Shown piece after piece: positions 1 through 8,328 of a DNA stretch of 64,000 nt. Positions within the stretch are counted from its first letter, which is position 1. Every line of letters begins with the position of its first letter. This DNA comes from Candidatus Zixiibacteriota bacterium (lineage in GTDB: Bacteria; Zixibacteria; MSB-5A5; GN15; FEB-12): NCBI GenBank assembly GCA_034003725.1, contig JAVEYB010000013.1:43180-107179 (forward strand), written 5' to 3'. The notes beneath the pieces were generated by a model, which had not been told where the DNA came from, did no database searches, and saw nothing but the letters and a program-made list of their open reading frames with translations. Both the position numbers and the translations under genes were made by a program.

Positions 1-577
1 AGGCGAGCAGAAACTGGGCGACAACGAAAAAGAGCACGTTGCCGACGGCGCCGCGCAGGAAACGAACGGTATCGAAGAGAACGGCGGCGCCGGCGACGAA
101 GATGGTCGTAATCATGGGGAAGCCGACGAACGGGATCAGGAAGGGCAGCAGGTGGATTTGATGCCAGGGTATGGTGAGCAACATGCCACAGTAACCGGCC
201 ACGGCCAGCGCAGCGACCATCGACCACAACACCAGCAGATTGCTGACAAACTTAGCGAGCAGGTACAGGCCGTTCGAGAGGCGGGTGGCGGCGAGAATTT
301 CTCCGACTCGGGTTTCGCGGTCGCGGCTGATCGAGGTCCGTACGATGTAAAAACCGACAAACGAGAAAATGAGGGCGCCGGCGAGCGCGACCGTAGCCCC
401 GACCCAGCTTGATGTGTACACGGGGTGGAACGGCCCGAAGTGGTACGAGTATTGTCCGATGAGCACCAGATAGCCGAGATAAAGCCCGACCATGAGCGTG
501 AGCAGGTAGCTGTAGCGTCGGGTGCGCTCCCGAAAGTCGGCCAGCGCCAACTGCCAGAGGATGCTGGTATGGTTCAT
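1..577 (-). CDS. ABC-2 type transporter permease (partial, 3' end off window)
   Basis: Membrane subunit of an ABC-2 exporter; only the N-terminal ~192 residues lie in the window and the gene continues beyond base 1. The reverse-strand translation starts MNHTSILWQLALADFRERTR, an amphipathic cytoplasmic entry helix typical of ABC-2 permeases. Several hydrophobic segments follow, one of them starting TSSWVGATVALAGALIFSF. A cytosolic loop TSISRDRETRVGEILAATRL resembles the region of these proteins that contacts the ATPase. The start ATG lies 1 nt after the stop of the upstream ATPase gene, so the two are almost certainly translationally coupled and form one transporter. The substrate cannot be deduced. 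Confidence 0.85.
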   Translation of the reverse strand, partial: MNHTSILWQLALADFRERTRRYSYLLTLMVGLYLGYLVLIGQYSYHFGPFHPVYTSSWVGATVALAGALIFSFVGFYIVRTSISRDRETRVGEILAATRLSNGLYLLAKFVSNLLVLWSMVAALAVAGYCGMLLTIPWHQIHLLPFLIPFVGFPMITTIFVAGAAVLFDTVRFLRGAVGNVLFFVVAQFLLA

Positions 578-578
578 A

Positions 579-1457
579 TCACTGCTTCTGCTTTTGTTCG
601 TCGAGGCAGTACAGGTAGGCGTCTTCGAGCGACGGCGTGACGGGCCGGGCGGAAGGGAGATCATCGGGGCCGCCGATTACACGCGCCCGCACCCGGCCGT
701 TGTCGTGGAGTACCGAACTGACGATGAATTCGGGACTTTGCTGCTCGAATGTTTGTCGATCGGTTTCCCACTCACGCACCTTGCTCTCGACACGAGCCAG
801 CATTTCGCGGGGGGTGAGACAGCACAGGAGCCTGCCGCGCGCAACGACCGCCACGGTCGAAGCAACCGCCTCGATATCCGAGACGATGTGTGACGAAAGA
901 AGCACTACCCGGTTGCCGGCCAGCTCCCCGAGAAGGTTGCGGAAGCGGATGCGTTCTTCGGGATCCAGCCCGGCGGTGGGCTCGTCGACAATGAGCAACT
1001 GCGGATCATTGAGGAGGGCTTGTGCGATACCGACGCGCTGCTTCATGCCGCCCGACATGGAGCCGAGCTTCCGGTGACGGGCCTCGCTCAAGTTGACCAA
1101 ATCCAGCAGGTGCGAGATACGCCGCCGGGAGTCGCGTCCGACAATCCCTCGTGCCGCCCCGAGGTAGGTGAGAAATTCCACGGCGGTGAGGTGTGGGTAG
1201 ATGCCGAAGTCCTGGGGGAGGTAACCGAGTCGGGCACGGAAGTGGTCCGGGCGAACACGAATGTCCACATCCTCCCACAGCACCGTTCCGGTGGTCGGCC
1301 GGCTGACGGTGGCGAGAATACGGAACAGGGTAGACTTGCCGGCGCCGTTTGGCCCGAGAATGCCCACCACGCCGGAGTCGATCTCGAGCGTGAAGTCCTG
1401 CAGGCCCCAGAAGTCACGGGCATACCGCTTGCCCAAATCGGTTATCGAGAGACGCAC
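579..1457 (-). CDS. ABC transporter ATP-binding protein (ABC-2 exporter type)
   Basis: Cytosolic ATPase of the exporter whose permease follows 1 nt downstream. Walker A GPNGAGKST at residues 35-43, Q-loop YLPQDFG around 79-85, signature SGGMKQR near 135-141, Walker B LLIVDEP near 154-160 and H-loop histidine at about 190 are all present, so the ATPase should be active. At 292 residues it is longer than the ~240-residue core. The tail of roughly 70 residues resembles the C-terminal extension of CcmA/DrrA/NatA-like subunits. The start is GTG, with GGAGG about 8 nt upstream; no ATG fits the N-terminus as well. The cargo is unknown. Confidence 0.93.
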   Translation of the reverse strand: MRLSITDLGKRYARDFWGLQDFTLEIDSGVVGILGPNGAGKSTLFRILATVSRPTTGTVLWEDVDIRVRPDHFRARLGYLPQDFGIYPHLTAVEFLTYLGAARGIVGRDSRRRISHLLDLVNLSEARHRKLGSMSGGMKQRVGIAQALLNDPQLLIVDEPTAGLDPEERIRFRNLLGELAGNRVVLLSSHIVSDIEAVASTVAVVARGRLLCCLTPREMLARVESKVREWETDRQTFEQQSPEFIVSSVLHDNGRVRARVIGGPDDLPSARPVTPSLEDAYLYCLDEQKQKQ

Positions 1458-1760
1458 CTGAATTCCTCCCGGGAATGGGGTGTCGGTTGTTGGTGGTTAT
1501 TAGACCGCTGCCGGACGAGAATGTTGCAGTCAATGGCGCAGGAGCAATGTAAAAGAAGGAAGCAGTGAATCCGGTGAGAGCAAGGGCGTTATGCCGCCTC
1601 CGTGCGTACCCGCGTATCTTAAAATCAAAGTGAACGTCAGGTCACGTTGCAATGAGGTCGATTGTGCGGTGCCTTCAGGCTTCGGGCCATACAAAGAACC
1701 TCCCGGATCTACTCGCTGATTCGAATACCGATGCCGTGAGAATGCGTTTTGTTGGATTGA
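1458..1760. other. Intergenic region, no gene seen
   Basis: 303 nt upstream of the reverse-strand ABC operon and downstream of the reverse-strand lipoprotein gene. The only structure noticed is a short inverted repeat AACGT-6 nt-ACGTT near 1633-1648. No convincing sigma70 promoter or terminator was recognised. Confidence 0.4.
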
Positions 1761-2162
1761 TCAGCGGTCGCGGCGGGTCATAAAAGTGATGCGCACCACC
1801 GCACCGTCCAGGTATCTCCGAACCAGATGAGTACCGCTCAATTCAAAGTCGTAGCTGAGGTTCGAACCGGCGCCCTGTCCACTCGTGATATGCACCAGCA
1901 GCGAGTCACCTCGGATGGAGTAGATGAAGTCGCAGGCACCCCAGCCGATCACCGAGCGGTAGCTGCCGGTGCGATCGGAGCGATACGTGAACGTGTCGGC
2001 ATCGACCGCATAGACTACCCCATTGGACGACGCGGAATCGACCAGCCACGAGCCGACAACAGGCGAATACAGGGTGCTGTTGACGGAGGAATCATCATCA
2101 CTGCATGCAACCGTAAGAACGAATATCAGTGTGCACAGAAATACAGGTACAGCCCGAAGCAT
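1761..2162 (-). CDS. Small lipoprotein, lipocalin-like pattern
   Basis: 133-residue exported lipoprotein. The N-terminus MLRAVPVFLCTLIFVLTVAC is a signal peptide ending in a lipobox (LTVAC) with the acylated Cys at residue 20, followed by an acidic DDDSS stretch. The mature part is short beta-strand-like segments (VVGSWLVDS, DTFTYRSDRTGSY, DSLLVHI, THLVRRYLDG) reminiscent of the lipocalin-like domain of small FCB-group lipoproteins; this is resemblance, not a family assignment. The ATG is preceded by GGGAGG. It stands alone; no partner gene is obvious. It resembles the decayed lipoprotein gene at 5202-5626 in overall pattern. Confidence 0.8.
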   Translation of the reverse strand: MLRAVPVFLCTLIFVLTVACSDDDSSVNSTLYSPVVGSWLVDSASSNGVVYAVDADTFTYRSDRTGSYRSVIGWGACDFIYSIRGDSLLVHITSGQGAGSNLSYDFELSGTHLVRRYLDGAVVRITFMTRRDR

Positions 2163-2367
2163 AGGGACCTCCCACCGCCAGTTTCAGGATTGGTGACTTT
2201 CCCCTGAGGCGCGTTCCATATACAGGATACCACGTTCGGCGGTTCCTGTCAACACGGATTGCGCCGGGATGAACCGGCGGTCGGCTCTTGAAGCTATTGC
2301 TCGAACCAGTGCTTCCACGTATGTTGGAGCAAACACCTCCCGGATTGTTGCAGGATAAGGAGTCTCC

Positions 2368-3531
2368 GTGTCTGGATCGTCATGTCGGAAATCAGATAAG
2401 CGGGTAGCTGTCTTGCTGGTATCACTATGCTTCATTAGTGCTGCAGGCGTCCTCGCACAGCCCCACGGCGATTCGGGCGCGACCGCCCAATCGGTCAGCA
2501 CCGATGACGGGCCGCATGTGTACTGGGCCGACGATACCTCGGCAGTCGTTTTCTACTACTGCAACGACTCAGTCGTCAGCAGGGAATTCACCGGGCAGGA
2601 CTCGATAGCCTTCACCGGTTTTTGCACTGATACCGAGCGGCAGTACGTCGTCTCTACCCGTCTCGGTGCGCCCGGCCCGTGCGAATTCAGCGGCGTGCGG
2701 CGGATATTCGCGGTCAGCGACCTGCACGGTGACTATGGCAGTTTCGCCGGGATTCTCATCACGGCGGGCATCGTGGACAGTTCGCTGAACTGGAGATGGG
2801 GGGATGGTCATCTCGTAATCAACGGCGACGTGTTCGACCGGGGCGAAGCGGTCACCGAGTGTCTGTGGCTGATATACCGGCTGGAACGGGAGGCTGCCGC
2901 GGCAGGCGGCGCCGTACACTACCTGCTCGGCAATCACGAACTGATGGTTCTTCGCGGCGACCTTCGATATGTCAACGATCGGTATCTCGACGGGATAGCG
3001 CGACGCAATCGGTTCGCCTACGACGACCTGTTCGGTTCTGATATGGCACTTGGACGATGGCTGCGCACGAAACACGCGGCCGTAAAGATCAACGGCACCC
3101 TGTTCGTGCATGGCGGGATTCATCTCGATTACGTCCGCAACAGGACGTCTATCGATGATATGAACCGTCTGATACGCAGCGGACTCGACTTCTCTGCAGC
3201 GGCGCTGTATTTCGCGCCGGAGGCGCGAAATGCATACGGCGGACTCGGCCCGCTCTGGTACCGGGGATACACGCGGGATCTCGAAGACAGCTACGCTGCC
3301 ATGACGACTCCCCAGATCGACTCGGTGCTGGCGTTTTACGACGCCGTCCGGGTAGTAGTCGGGCATTCCGAACAGGACAGCCTGATAACGTACCATGACG
3401 GGAAAGTTGTTGCGATTGATGTCGATGTCGAGTCGCGCGGTGGTCAGGAGGGGCTGCTGATCGAGGATACCGCGATGTTCCGAATCTGCGCGAACGGGAG
3501 TCGATGTCAGACAACGGCCGCGCAGCAATAA
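2368..3531 (+). CDS. Secreted calcineurin-like metallophosphoesterase
   Basis: Predicted exported metal-dependent phosphoesterase of 387 residues. An N-terminal signal peptide (hydrophobic VAVLLVSLCFISAAGVLAQ) is followed by ~75 residues before the catalytic domain. The metallophosphatase motifs are present in order: SDLHGD near residue 117, GDVFDRGE near 153, GNHE near 188, VHGG near 246 and GHSE near 332. The metal-ligand set (D-H, D, N-H, H, H) is therefore intact and most like Shewanella-like/PPP-type phosphatases. The start is GTG at 2368, chosen because AAGGAG sits just upstream. The phosphorylated substrate is unknown; a periplasmic location follows from the signal peptide. Confidence 0.88.
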   Translation: MSGSSCRKSDKRVAVLLVSLCFISAAGVLAQPHGDSGATAQSVSTDDGPHVYWADDTSAVVFYYCNDSVVSREFTGQDSIAFTGFCTDTERQYVVSTRLGAPGPCEFSGVRRIFAVSDLHGDYGSFAGILITAGIVDSSLNWRWGDGHLVINGDVFDRGEAVTECLWLIYRLEREAAAAGGAVHYLLGNHELMVLRGDLRYVNDRYLDGIARRNRFAYDDLFGSDMALGRWLRTKHAAVKINGTLFVHGGIHLDYVRNRTSIDDMNRLIRSGLDFSAAALYFAPEARNAYGGLGPLWYRGYTRDLEDSYAAMTTPQIDSVLAFYDAVRVVVGHSEQDSLITYHDGKVVAIDVDVESRGGQEGLLIEDTAMFRICANGSRCQTTAAQQ

Positions 3532-3577
3532 ACGCAGCAGCCGGTGTCAACGCCGCCTCCCCCGGTGACGATACTCC

Positions 3578-4582
3578 TCACCGGCCCAGATCAAACTGCG
3601 ACCAGTCCAGGTCCAGATAGGGCGTCTGATTGATAATCCGCTCACGGTGCCGGTCGCGGTACGCCCGGCACCAATCATCGAAATTCTCCGGGTCAAAGCC
3701 GTTGTGAATCGCAACATACAACACCATCTCCCGCCGCTTGAGAATCCACGGTATCAGTTCGCGCCAGCGATTGTCGAGACGGTTCTCTTCGCGATACCCA
3801 TCGAGAAAGGTGGTAAGAAAGTGCCGGGCGAACTCGCGTCTGTGCTTTTCATCCGGATACATGACCACGGCATAGAAGAGCGAGATGGCGATGTCGCTGA
3901 CGAGGAAATCATAACAGCAGTCATCGAAATCAAACAATGTCGGGCGGTCGCCGTCGAAAAAGATGTTCCCGGTGTGGGCGTCCATGTGGATCAAGCCGTA
4001 ACTGTCCGGGTCGGTTGAGAGCTTCCGAAGGTACGCCTGGAGTTGTTCGAACCGATCGCCCACGACCCGGTCCTCGGCCGGGAGGTACTGTCGATACATC
4101 ATGAAGTCATCGTCGTCGTACCAGTGCGATCTTCGCGCGGGGGCGGGAAGCGGCTCATATCGTTTTGTCAGGTGATGAATGCGGCCGAGCAGCGAGCCCC
4201 GGTTGCGGGTCATGGCGTCGGTCCAGTGCTCCCGTTTCACCGGGCCGCCGGGCGCTTTCTCGAACGCCACCGCAAGGAACACATCGTGCTCGGTCCGGAT
4301 GTTCTCTACCAGCGAACCGGATTTCGAGCGGACCGGACGGCACACTGAGACGCCGTGTGTAGACAGGTAGTCTATCCAGTGCAGCTCAGCGTGCACCTGG
4401 TTCACCGCCCGATGCGTATGGTGAGTCAGTCGAATGATATAGGGTCGGCCCTCACGCTCGGCCTCGAGCACGACGTTCTCGAATCCATCGAGGGTCTGCT
4501 CGGGATTCAGGATCAAGCCGAAGCGAGCGGCGGCGTCGAGCCGCACGGCATCCGTAAAGAGGGCGATCTGGTCAGGTCTCAA
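3578..4582 (-). CDS. APH/SrkA-like phosphotransferase (protein-kinase fold)
   Basis: 334-residue cytosolic kinase of the aminoglycoside phosphotransferase/choline kinase/SrkA superfamily. The catalytic loop HMDAHTGN (residues 199-206) matches the Brenner-type HxDxxxxN pattern, and DFDD (218-221) supplies the metal-binding Asp. The N-terminal lobe has an IIRLTHHTHR strand and a downstream Glu-containing helix. The overall layout is closest to the SrkA (YihE) stress kinase or homoserine-kinase-type proteins, so the substrate may be a protein or a small molecule. The best start is a TTG with GGGGA upstream, hence some doubt on the N-terminus. It converges on the phosphoesterase gene with a 46-nt gap. 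Confidence 0.85.
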   Translation of the reverse strand: MRPDQIALFTDAVRLDAAARFGLILNPEQTLDGFENVVLEAEREGRPYIIRLTHHTHRAVNQVHAELHWIDYLSTHGVSVCRPVRSKSGSLVENIRTEHDVFLAVAFEKAPGGPVKREHWTDAMTRNRGSLLGRIHHLTKRYEPLPAPARRSHWYDDDDFMMYRQYLPAEDRVVGDRFEQLQAYLRKLSTDPDSYGLIHMDAHTGNIFFDGDRPTLFDFDDCCYDFLVSDIAISLFYAVVMYPDEKHRREFARHFLTTFLDGYREENRLDNRWRELIPWILKRREMVLYVAIHNGFDPENFDDWCRAYRDRHRERIINQTPYLDLDWSQFDLGR

Positions 4583-4807
4583 TGGTAGTCCCCGATGGTG
4601 CGTTGTCCTGCTGTTATGTTATTGATCTCAAGATACGAACTCTGCGGGCCATTGTTGCCGTACCCGGTGTCCGATTTTCACGGACCGTTGGCTGCCCCGG
4701 CCGGTACCCGCAAAGCAGCGAAGCGGCCCCCCAGGCGCTCTGACGATGTCCCGGTGGACGTACTATGACGATGGCTGTTGGACTGATGCCGGAGTCGCCC
4801 ACGCCTT

Positions 4808-5032
4808 TTAGAACTGCAACAGACCGATTGTCAGGACGATTAGTCCAACGATCGCCAGTGTGATCCGTACGCCGACAATCAAGCCGGCAACATGCCGCTC
4901 GTGCCAGTCGGCAAGCGAGTTCCATCGCAAAAACCGCAGCACGCGGATGCGCAGGTTAAGTATGTTCGGAACGACAGGGACCAGCGCCAGGATTAAAAGC
5001 CCTACTATCGTAAGATAGGTTGCCTTGGTCAT
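4808..5032 (-). CDS. Small two-helix membrane protein
   Basis: 74-residue inner-membrane protein of unknown function. Two hydrophobic helices are visible: one at residues ~5-25 (TYLTIVGLLILALVPVVPNI) and one at ~49-72 (GLIVGVRITLAIVGLIVLTI). They are separated by a basic loop RIRVLRFLRWNSLADWHERH. The ATG has GGGAG about 8 nt upstream. It is monocistronic, with 225 nt of featureless sequence before the phosphotransferase start. The clean start and two well-formed TM segments make it a real small gene rather than a chance frame; no family is recognised. Confidence 0.7.
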   Translation of the reverse strand: MTKATYLTIVGLLILALVPVVPNILNLRIRVLRFLRWNSLADWHERHVAGLIVGVRITLAIVGLIVLTIGLLQF

Positions 5033-5201
5033 ACAGATCTCCCGTCAAAGAATCCAGACATTATACCGGAATCTTATTGGTCTATTCAAGGCTCCGCACA
5101 CGAAAAGCGAGTTGATCTATCCGATTTGATGGATAGCAGGGACGCGTTCGTTTATCATGATTTTCCTGTACAGTAATCCATCTTACCGGAAGGGTGATAT
5201 C

Positions 5202-5626
5202 ATGAAGGCACTGCTCACTGTGTCGGGGTTGCGCGGCTAGTTGTGCCTGACAGGCTGTAGTGATGAGGAGTGCGCCACTTGCCCGAAACCTGACGAGCCC
5301 GCAGCCACGGCGTATCCGATCGGCGGGTTCCGGGAGGCGCTGGAGTGGGAGGGGCATGCGTTGCGAACAATAATGTCTCATTTACCATCAGGCTGCGACG
5401 CGATCGAACGGACACACAGGTCGAGTGCACCGACTACGCGCGGACAGTCAACGGCCGCTATGACCGTCAGGGAGACACCCTGACGCTGACACCGATCGAT
5501 GCACCGCCGGTGTATATGGCGTCATCAGTGTGGCTGTGCCGGATCGGACCAGAGAACATGTGCCGGCGTCGAGGGGAATGCGATCTCAATCCGGCCGGGC
5601 TGTTTGTCCGCTCGACAAACAACTGA
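5202..5626 (+). pseudogene. Decayed lipoprotein gene (in-frame TAG plus frameshift)
   Basis: A GGAAGGG ribosome site precedes ATG 5202, which opens MKALLTVSGLRG. An amber codon at 5238-5240 interrupts it, and the same frame continues LCLTGCSDEECATCPKP, a lipobox with Cys and a Cys-rich mature start. Around 5300-5345 the coding signal moves to another frame. That frame reads VSFTIRLRRDRTDTQVECT and VNGRYDRQGDTLTLTP and ends at 5626, with the beta-rich look of the lipoprotein at 1761-2162. Two independent lesions argue for a pseudogene. Assembly errors, or TAG decoded as an amino acid plus a frameshift, are less likely alternatives. Confidence 0.5.
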
Positions 5627-5651
5627 CTCTGCTGTAATCCGCACGGATTTC

Positions 5652-5680
5652 TTGTCGATTGTCGGGAGAGACGCTATCTT
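5652..5680 (+). promoter_or_regulatory. Predicted sigma70-type promoter of the ABC-F gene
   Basis: TTGTCG (5652-5657), a 17-bp spacer and TATCTT (5675-5680). This predicts a transcript start near 5687 and a leader of about 120 nt before the ABC-F start codon. Confidence 0.5.
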
Positions 5681-5686
5681 GTGAAG

Positions 5687-5809
5687 AGACTCTTTCGTTC
5701 GAGCCAAAACGATGTAACCAAGTACGACGACATATGGGACAGCCGTGCAGCCACGACATCGCGTCACGGCTGCAATCACCATTCACCGTCAGGATGATAG
5801 GGGTGACGA
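5687..5809 (+). promoter_or_regulatory. Structured leader with overlapping upstream reading frame (possible attenuator)
   Basis: The leader contains an 8-bp perfect stem CAGCCGTG/CACGGCTG (5740-5747 with 5765-5772). It also holds a reading frame opening at ATG 5734 (MGQPCSHDIASRLQ...) that overlaps the ABC-F start and ends at 5841. Antibiotic-resistance ABC-F genes are often controlled by ribosome-mediated attenuation in such leaders. That role here is inference; no T-rich terminator is visible in the leader. Confidence 0.35.
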
Positions 5810-7339
5810 ATGTCTTTTCGCGTACTGGTACATTGTACTGATCTGACCATCTCACTGGATACTGCTCCGCTCGCTTCCCACGTGACGTTTTCCGTGCCCG
5901 CCGGTGCGATCGTGTGCCTGGTCGGCGGCAACGGCTGCGGGAAATCGACCCTGCTTGATGCTATCCACCGCAGGTCGGGCAATCGGCCGGAACCGGAATT
6001 TGTCGCCGGCCCGCTTCTTCGAGGGCACCTCCAGGTTACATCCGGCTTATCGGTCGCGTACCTTCCACAGTCCGTTTCGAGTGCGGAGCCGGGTATGTCG
6101 TTGCCGCCCGACCGATTCGGAACGACCATGCGGATCGCGGCCGATTTCGGCATGATAGACCCGGAACGGCCGCTCGCGCAGCTTTCCCCGGGAGAGTTAC
6201 AAAAGGCTGCCCTTGCGCGAGTGATCTGCTCCGACGCGGATCTTCTGCTTCTGGACGAGCCCACCAACTACCTGGACATCGACGGTCTGGCAGCGTTGGA
6301 GTATCATCTTGATCAGCAGCGTCGGCGAGGTGCGGGCGTGCTGTTGGTCACGCACGACCGCGCCCTGACCGATACGTGCGCCGACGAGACCGTGCTTCTG
6401 ACACGCGAGCGAAGCTACCGCGTACCCGGCGGCGCGACGCTGGTGTGGGGAGCCCGCGAGGATGACCTGCAGAGCCGCACCCGGCAGGCCGGGCAAATCC
6501 GCAGAACCATTCAGAAACTGCAGGCCGACGTACAGCGCCGCACGACGTGGGCATACCGCAAGGAACAGTCCAAACGCGGGTCCGGCCTGGAGCGGTCATT
6601 TATCGCCAAGCGAGCCGCCAAAATGGCGAAGCGGGCAAAGGTCGTGGAGCAGTTCGCCGAGAAGGAACGGCAGCGTCTGTTGCAGATCAAGCCCTTCGTC
6701 CCGAAGCGTGTGCACCTGATGCTTGCCGCCCGCACCGTGCCAAACCGCCGGGTCTTTTCGCTGAGTGGGGCGGCATACTCCTACGCCGCAGGGCAGCCGC
6801 TGCTCGAGGACGTGTCGTTCGGAGCCTCGACCCGCGACAAGATATGCCTGATGGGCAGCAACGGGTCAGGCAAGTCGACGCTGCTGCGGCTGGTTACCGG
6901 TACCCTCCAGCCCACCGCCGGCACAGCCGAGCGAAACGACGCCGTAGCGGTGGCGGAGGTCGCGCAGGACCTGGATTCGTTTTTCAGACATACGACTCTC
7001 ATCGAGAACTTCGTCGACTGCCCCATCGCCGAGACGGAGATTCGCAGGGTGCTTGGCGCAGTCCAGATCAGGCAGGACAAGGTCCATGAGCCGGTCGAGT
7101 CGTTTTCCCGAGGCGAGCTGATGAGGGCCGCTATCGCGAAGTGTCTTCTGCACCGGGCGGAGTTTCTCATCCTCGACGAGCCAACATCGCATCTCGATAT
7201 CGAATCGATTCGGGTTCTCGAGGACGTGCTCGGAGAGTTTGACGGCGGTTTCTTGATTGTCAGTCATGACCGGGTTTTTGTCGCCGCGGTGGCCGAGACG
7301 CTGTACGTCATTGAAAACCGCACCGTTCGCCTGGCCTGA
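5810..7339 (+). CDS. ABC-F family ATPase, possibly ribosome-protection (ARE) type
   Basis: Soluble duplicated ABC ATPase of 509 residues without membrane segments. Walker A GGNGCGKST (39-47) and MGSNGSGKST (about 347) flank two signature/Walker B pairs: SPGELQKAALAR with LLLLDEPTNYLDID, and SRGELMRAAIAK with LILDEPTSHLDIES. The interdomain linker is long, basic and helical (IRRTIQKLQADVQRR, then FIAKRAAKMAKRAKVVEQF). The latter resembles the linker of Lsa/Vga-type ribosome-protection proteins more than Uup/EttA, which is by-eye resemblance only. The family binds the ribosomal E site. A leader with a hairpin precedes the gene. A translation-factor role without resistance remains possible. Confidence 0.9.
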   Translation: MSFRVLVHCTDLTISLDTAPLASHVTFSVPAGAIVCLVGGNGCGKSTLLDAIHRRSGNRPEPEFVAGPLLRGHLQVTSGLSVAYLPQSVSSAEPGMSLPPDRFGTTMRIAADFGMIDPERPLAQLSPGELQKAALARVICSDADLLLLDEPTNYLDIDGLAALEYHLDQQRRRGAGVLLVTHDRALTDTCADETVLLTRERSYRVPGGATLVWGAREDDLQSRTRQAGQIRRTIQKLQADVQRRTTWAYRKEQSKRGSGLERSFIAKRAAKMAKRAKVVEQFAEKERQRLLQIKPFVPKRVHLMLAARTVPNRRVFSLSGAAYSYAAGQPLLEDVSFGASTRDKICLMGSNGSGKSTLLRLVTGTLQPTAGTAERNDAVAVAEVAQDLDSFFRHTTLIENFVDCPIAETEIRRVLGAVQIRQDKVHEPVESFSRGELMRAAIAKCLLHRAEFLILDEPTSHLDIESIRVLEDVLGEFDGGFLIVSHDRVFVAAVAETLYVIENRTVRLA

Positions 7340-7348
7340 AATAATGAA

Positions 7349-7377
7349 CCCGGGAAGCGTGAAGCTCGCTTCCCGGG
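7349..7377. terminator. Stem-loop between convergent genes
   Basis: Perfect 11-bp stem CCCGGGAAGCG/CGCTTCCCGGG with a 7-nt loop, located between the ABC-F gene (+) and the DTV-repeat lipoprotein (-). There is no strong T-tract, so it may act as a bidirectional or factor-assisted terminator. Confidence 0.55.
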
Positions 7378-7410
7378 CCCGGGTTCTATGTTCAGCAAGA
7401 AGGGAGGGGT

Positions 7411-8121
7411 CTATCTCATATCCAGCATGTCGCGTCGGGCGTCGGCCGAGAGGCTGATTCCCGGCTCGTGACCGATCGACGAGGTCGGCTCGGCGATTGA
7501 CCAGTTGTTCGGGTCGGCCGGATCGCCGCCGTCGTACGACATTCGCCAGTAGAATTCAAGCGGGTAGTAGGCGGACCAGTCCGGCAGCCAGTAATCGATG
7601 TATCCATAGATGTCGTACACGCCCGCCGACTGCTGCTGCAGGTCGACCTGGTAGGTTGACAGGTAAAGCACCCAGCCGTCGGTGTAGCCGAATTCCTGCG
7701 TGATAAAGTCGATCACCAGTTGATCGCTGTACGCCTGCATGGCCGTGAACGCCAGCGCCCCGTTCGGCGCAAAGCTGACAACCTCCACCGTGTCGTAATG
7801 GTGTTGCACGGTTACCACCGTATCCGTAACCGTGACAATGGTTGTATCGTAGTGATTCTGGACCACCGTGATTGTGTCATGGATGGTAGTCTGACTGTAG
7901 ACGGTATCAATGACAACGACGGTGTCCGTGGTGTTCACCGAGACCGAGTCGCGAATGACGACCGTGTCGATAACGATCACGGTATCCGCGGGAACATCCA
8001 CGTATTCGATTTTCTCGATATACTCGGTGGACTCGACGATCCTCTCCTTGTCGCAGCCGGAGAACAGAGGCACAAGCGAGAGGAGCAGAAGCGCTGAAGC
8101 GAGGACAAGCAGTCTTTTCAT
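7411..8121 (-). CDS. Lipoprotein with DTV-repeat stalk
   Basis: 236-residue lipoprotein. The start is placed at ATG 8121 (MKRLLVLASALLLLSLVPLF, lipobox FSGC, Cys near residue 23) because GGAGA precedes it; an upstream extension would be non-signal-like. Residues ~40-110 form a low-complexity beta-prone repeat in which D-T-V/I recurs every 6-10 residues (DTVIVIDTVVIRDSV, TDTVVVIDTV, HDTITVV, TDTVVTV). The repeat ends near HHYDTVEVVSF. A C-terminal globular part of ~115 residues is rich in aromatic residues and Asp (DGWVLYLSTYQVDLQQ, WYYP-like segments). The repeat may act as an extended stalk lifting the globular domain from the outer membrane. No family is recognised. Confidence 0.8.
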   Translation of the reverse strand: MKRLLVLASALLLLSLVPLFSGCDKERIVESTEYIEKIEYVDVPADTVIVIDTVVIRDSVSVNTTDTVVVIDTVYSQTTIHDTITVVQNHYDTTIVTVTDTVVTVQHHYDTVEVVSFAPNGALAFTAMQAYSDQLVIDFITQEFGYTDGWVLYLSTYQVDLQQQSAGVYDIYGYIDYWLPDWSAYYPLEFYWRMSYDGGDPADPNNWSIAEPTSSIGHEPGISLSADARRDMLDMR

Positions 8122-8328
8122 ACAAGTCTCCGTAGGGGAGGGCCTTTCTTCTGGAGGGATATCCTGCAAACGGCAGGCCGAATTGGCCGGTCCTGACGCG
8201 GGAATTGTATCCTCAACGCCCGCAAGAGACTGGCACAGTATGGGAGACCGCCCACAGGAGCGAGCGCGGGCGTGATTGATCACTTGAATGCACAGCGGAT
8301 GCCCGGCGGAACCGGGATGTGCACTGCG

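Noticed and set aside
1633..1648. AACGT...ACGTT inverted repeat
   Set aside because: It is too short and too far (about 180 nt) from the ABC operon start to call an operator.
2184..2501. 105-codon reverse frame before the metallophosphatase
   Set aside because: No ribosome site, overlaps the signal-peptide region of a good forward gene, and has no recognisable domain.
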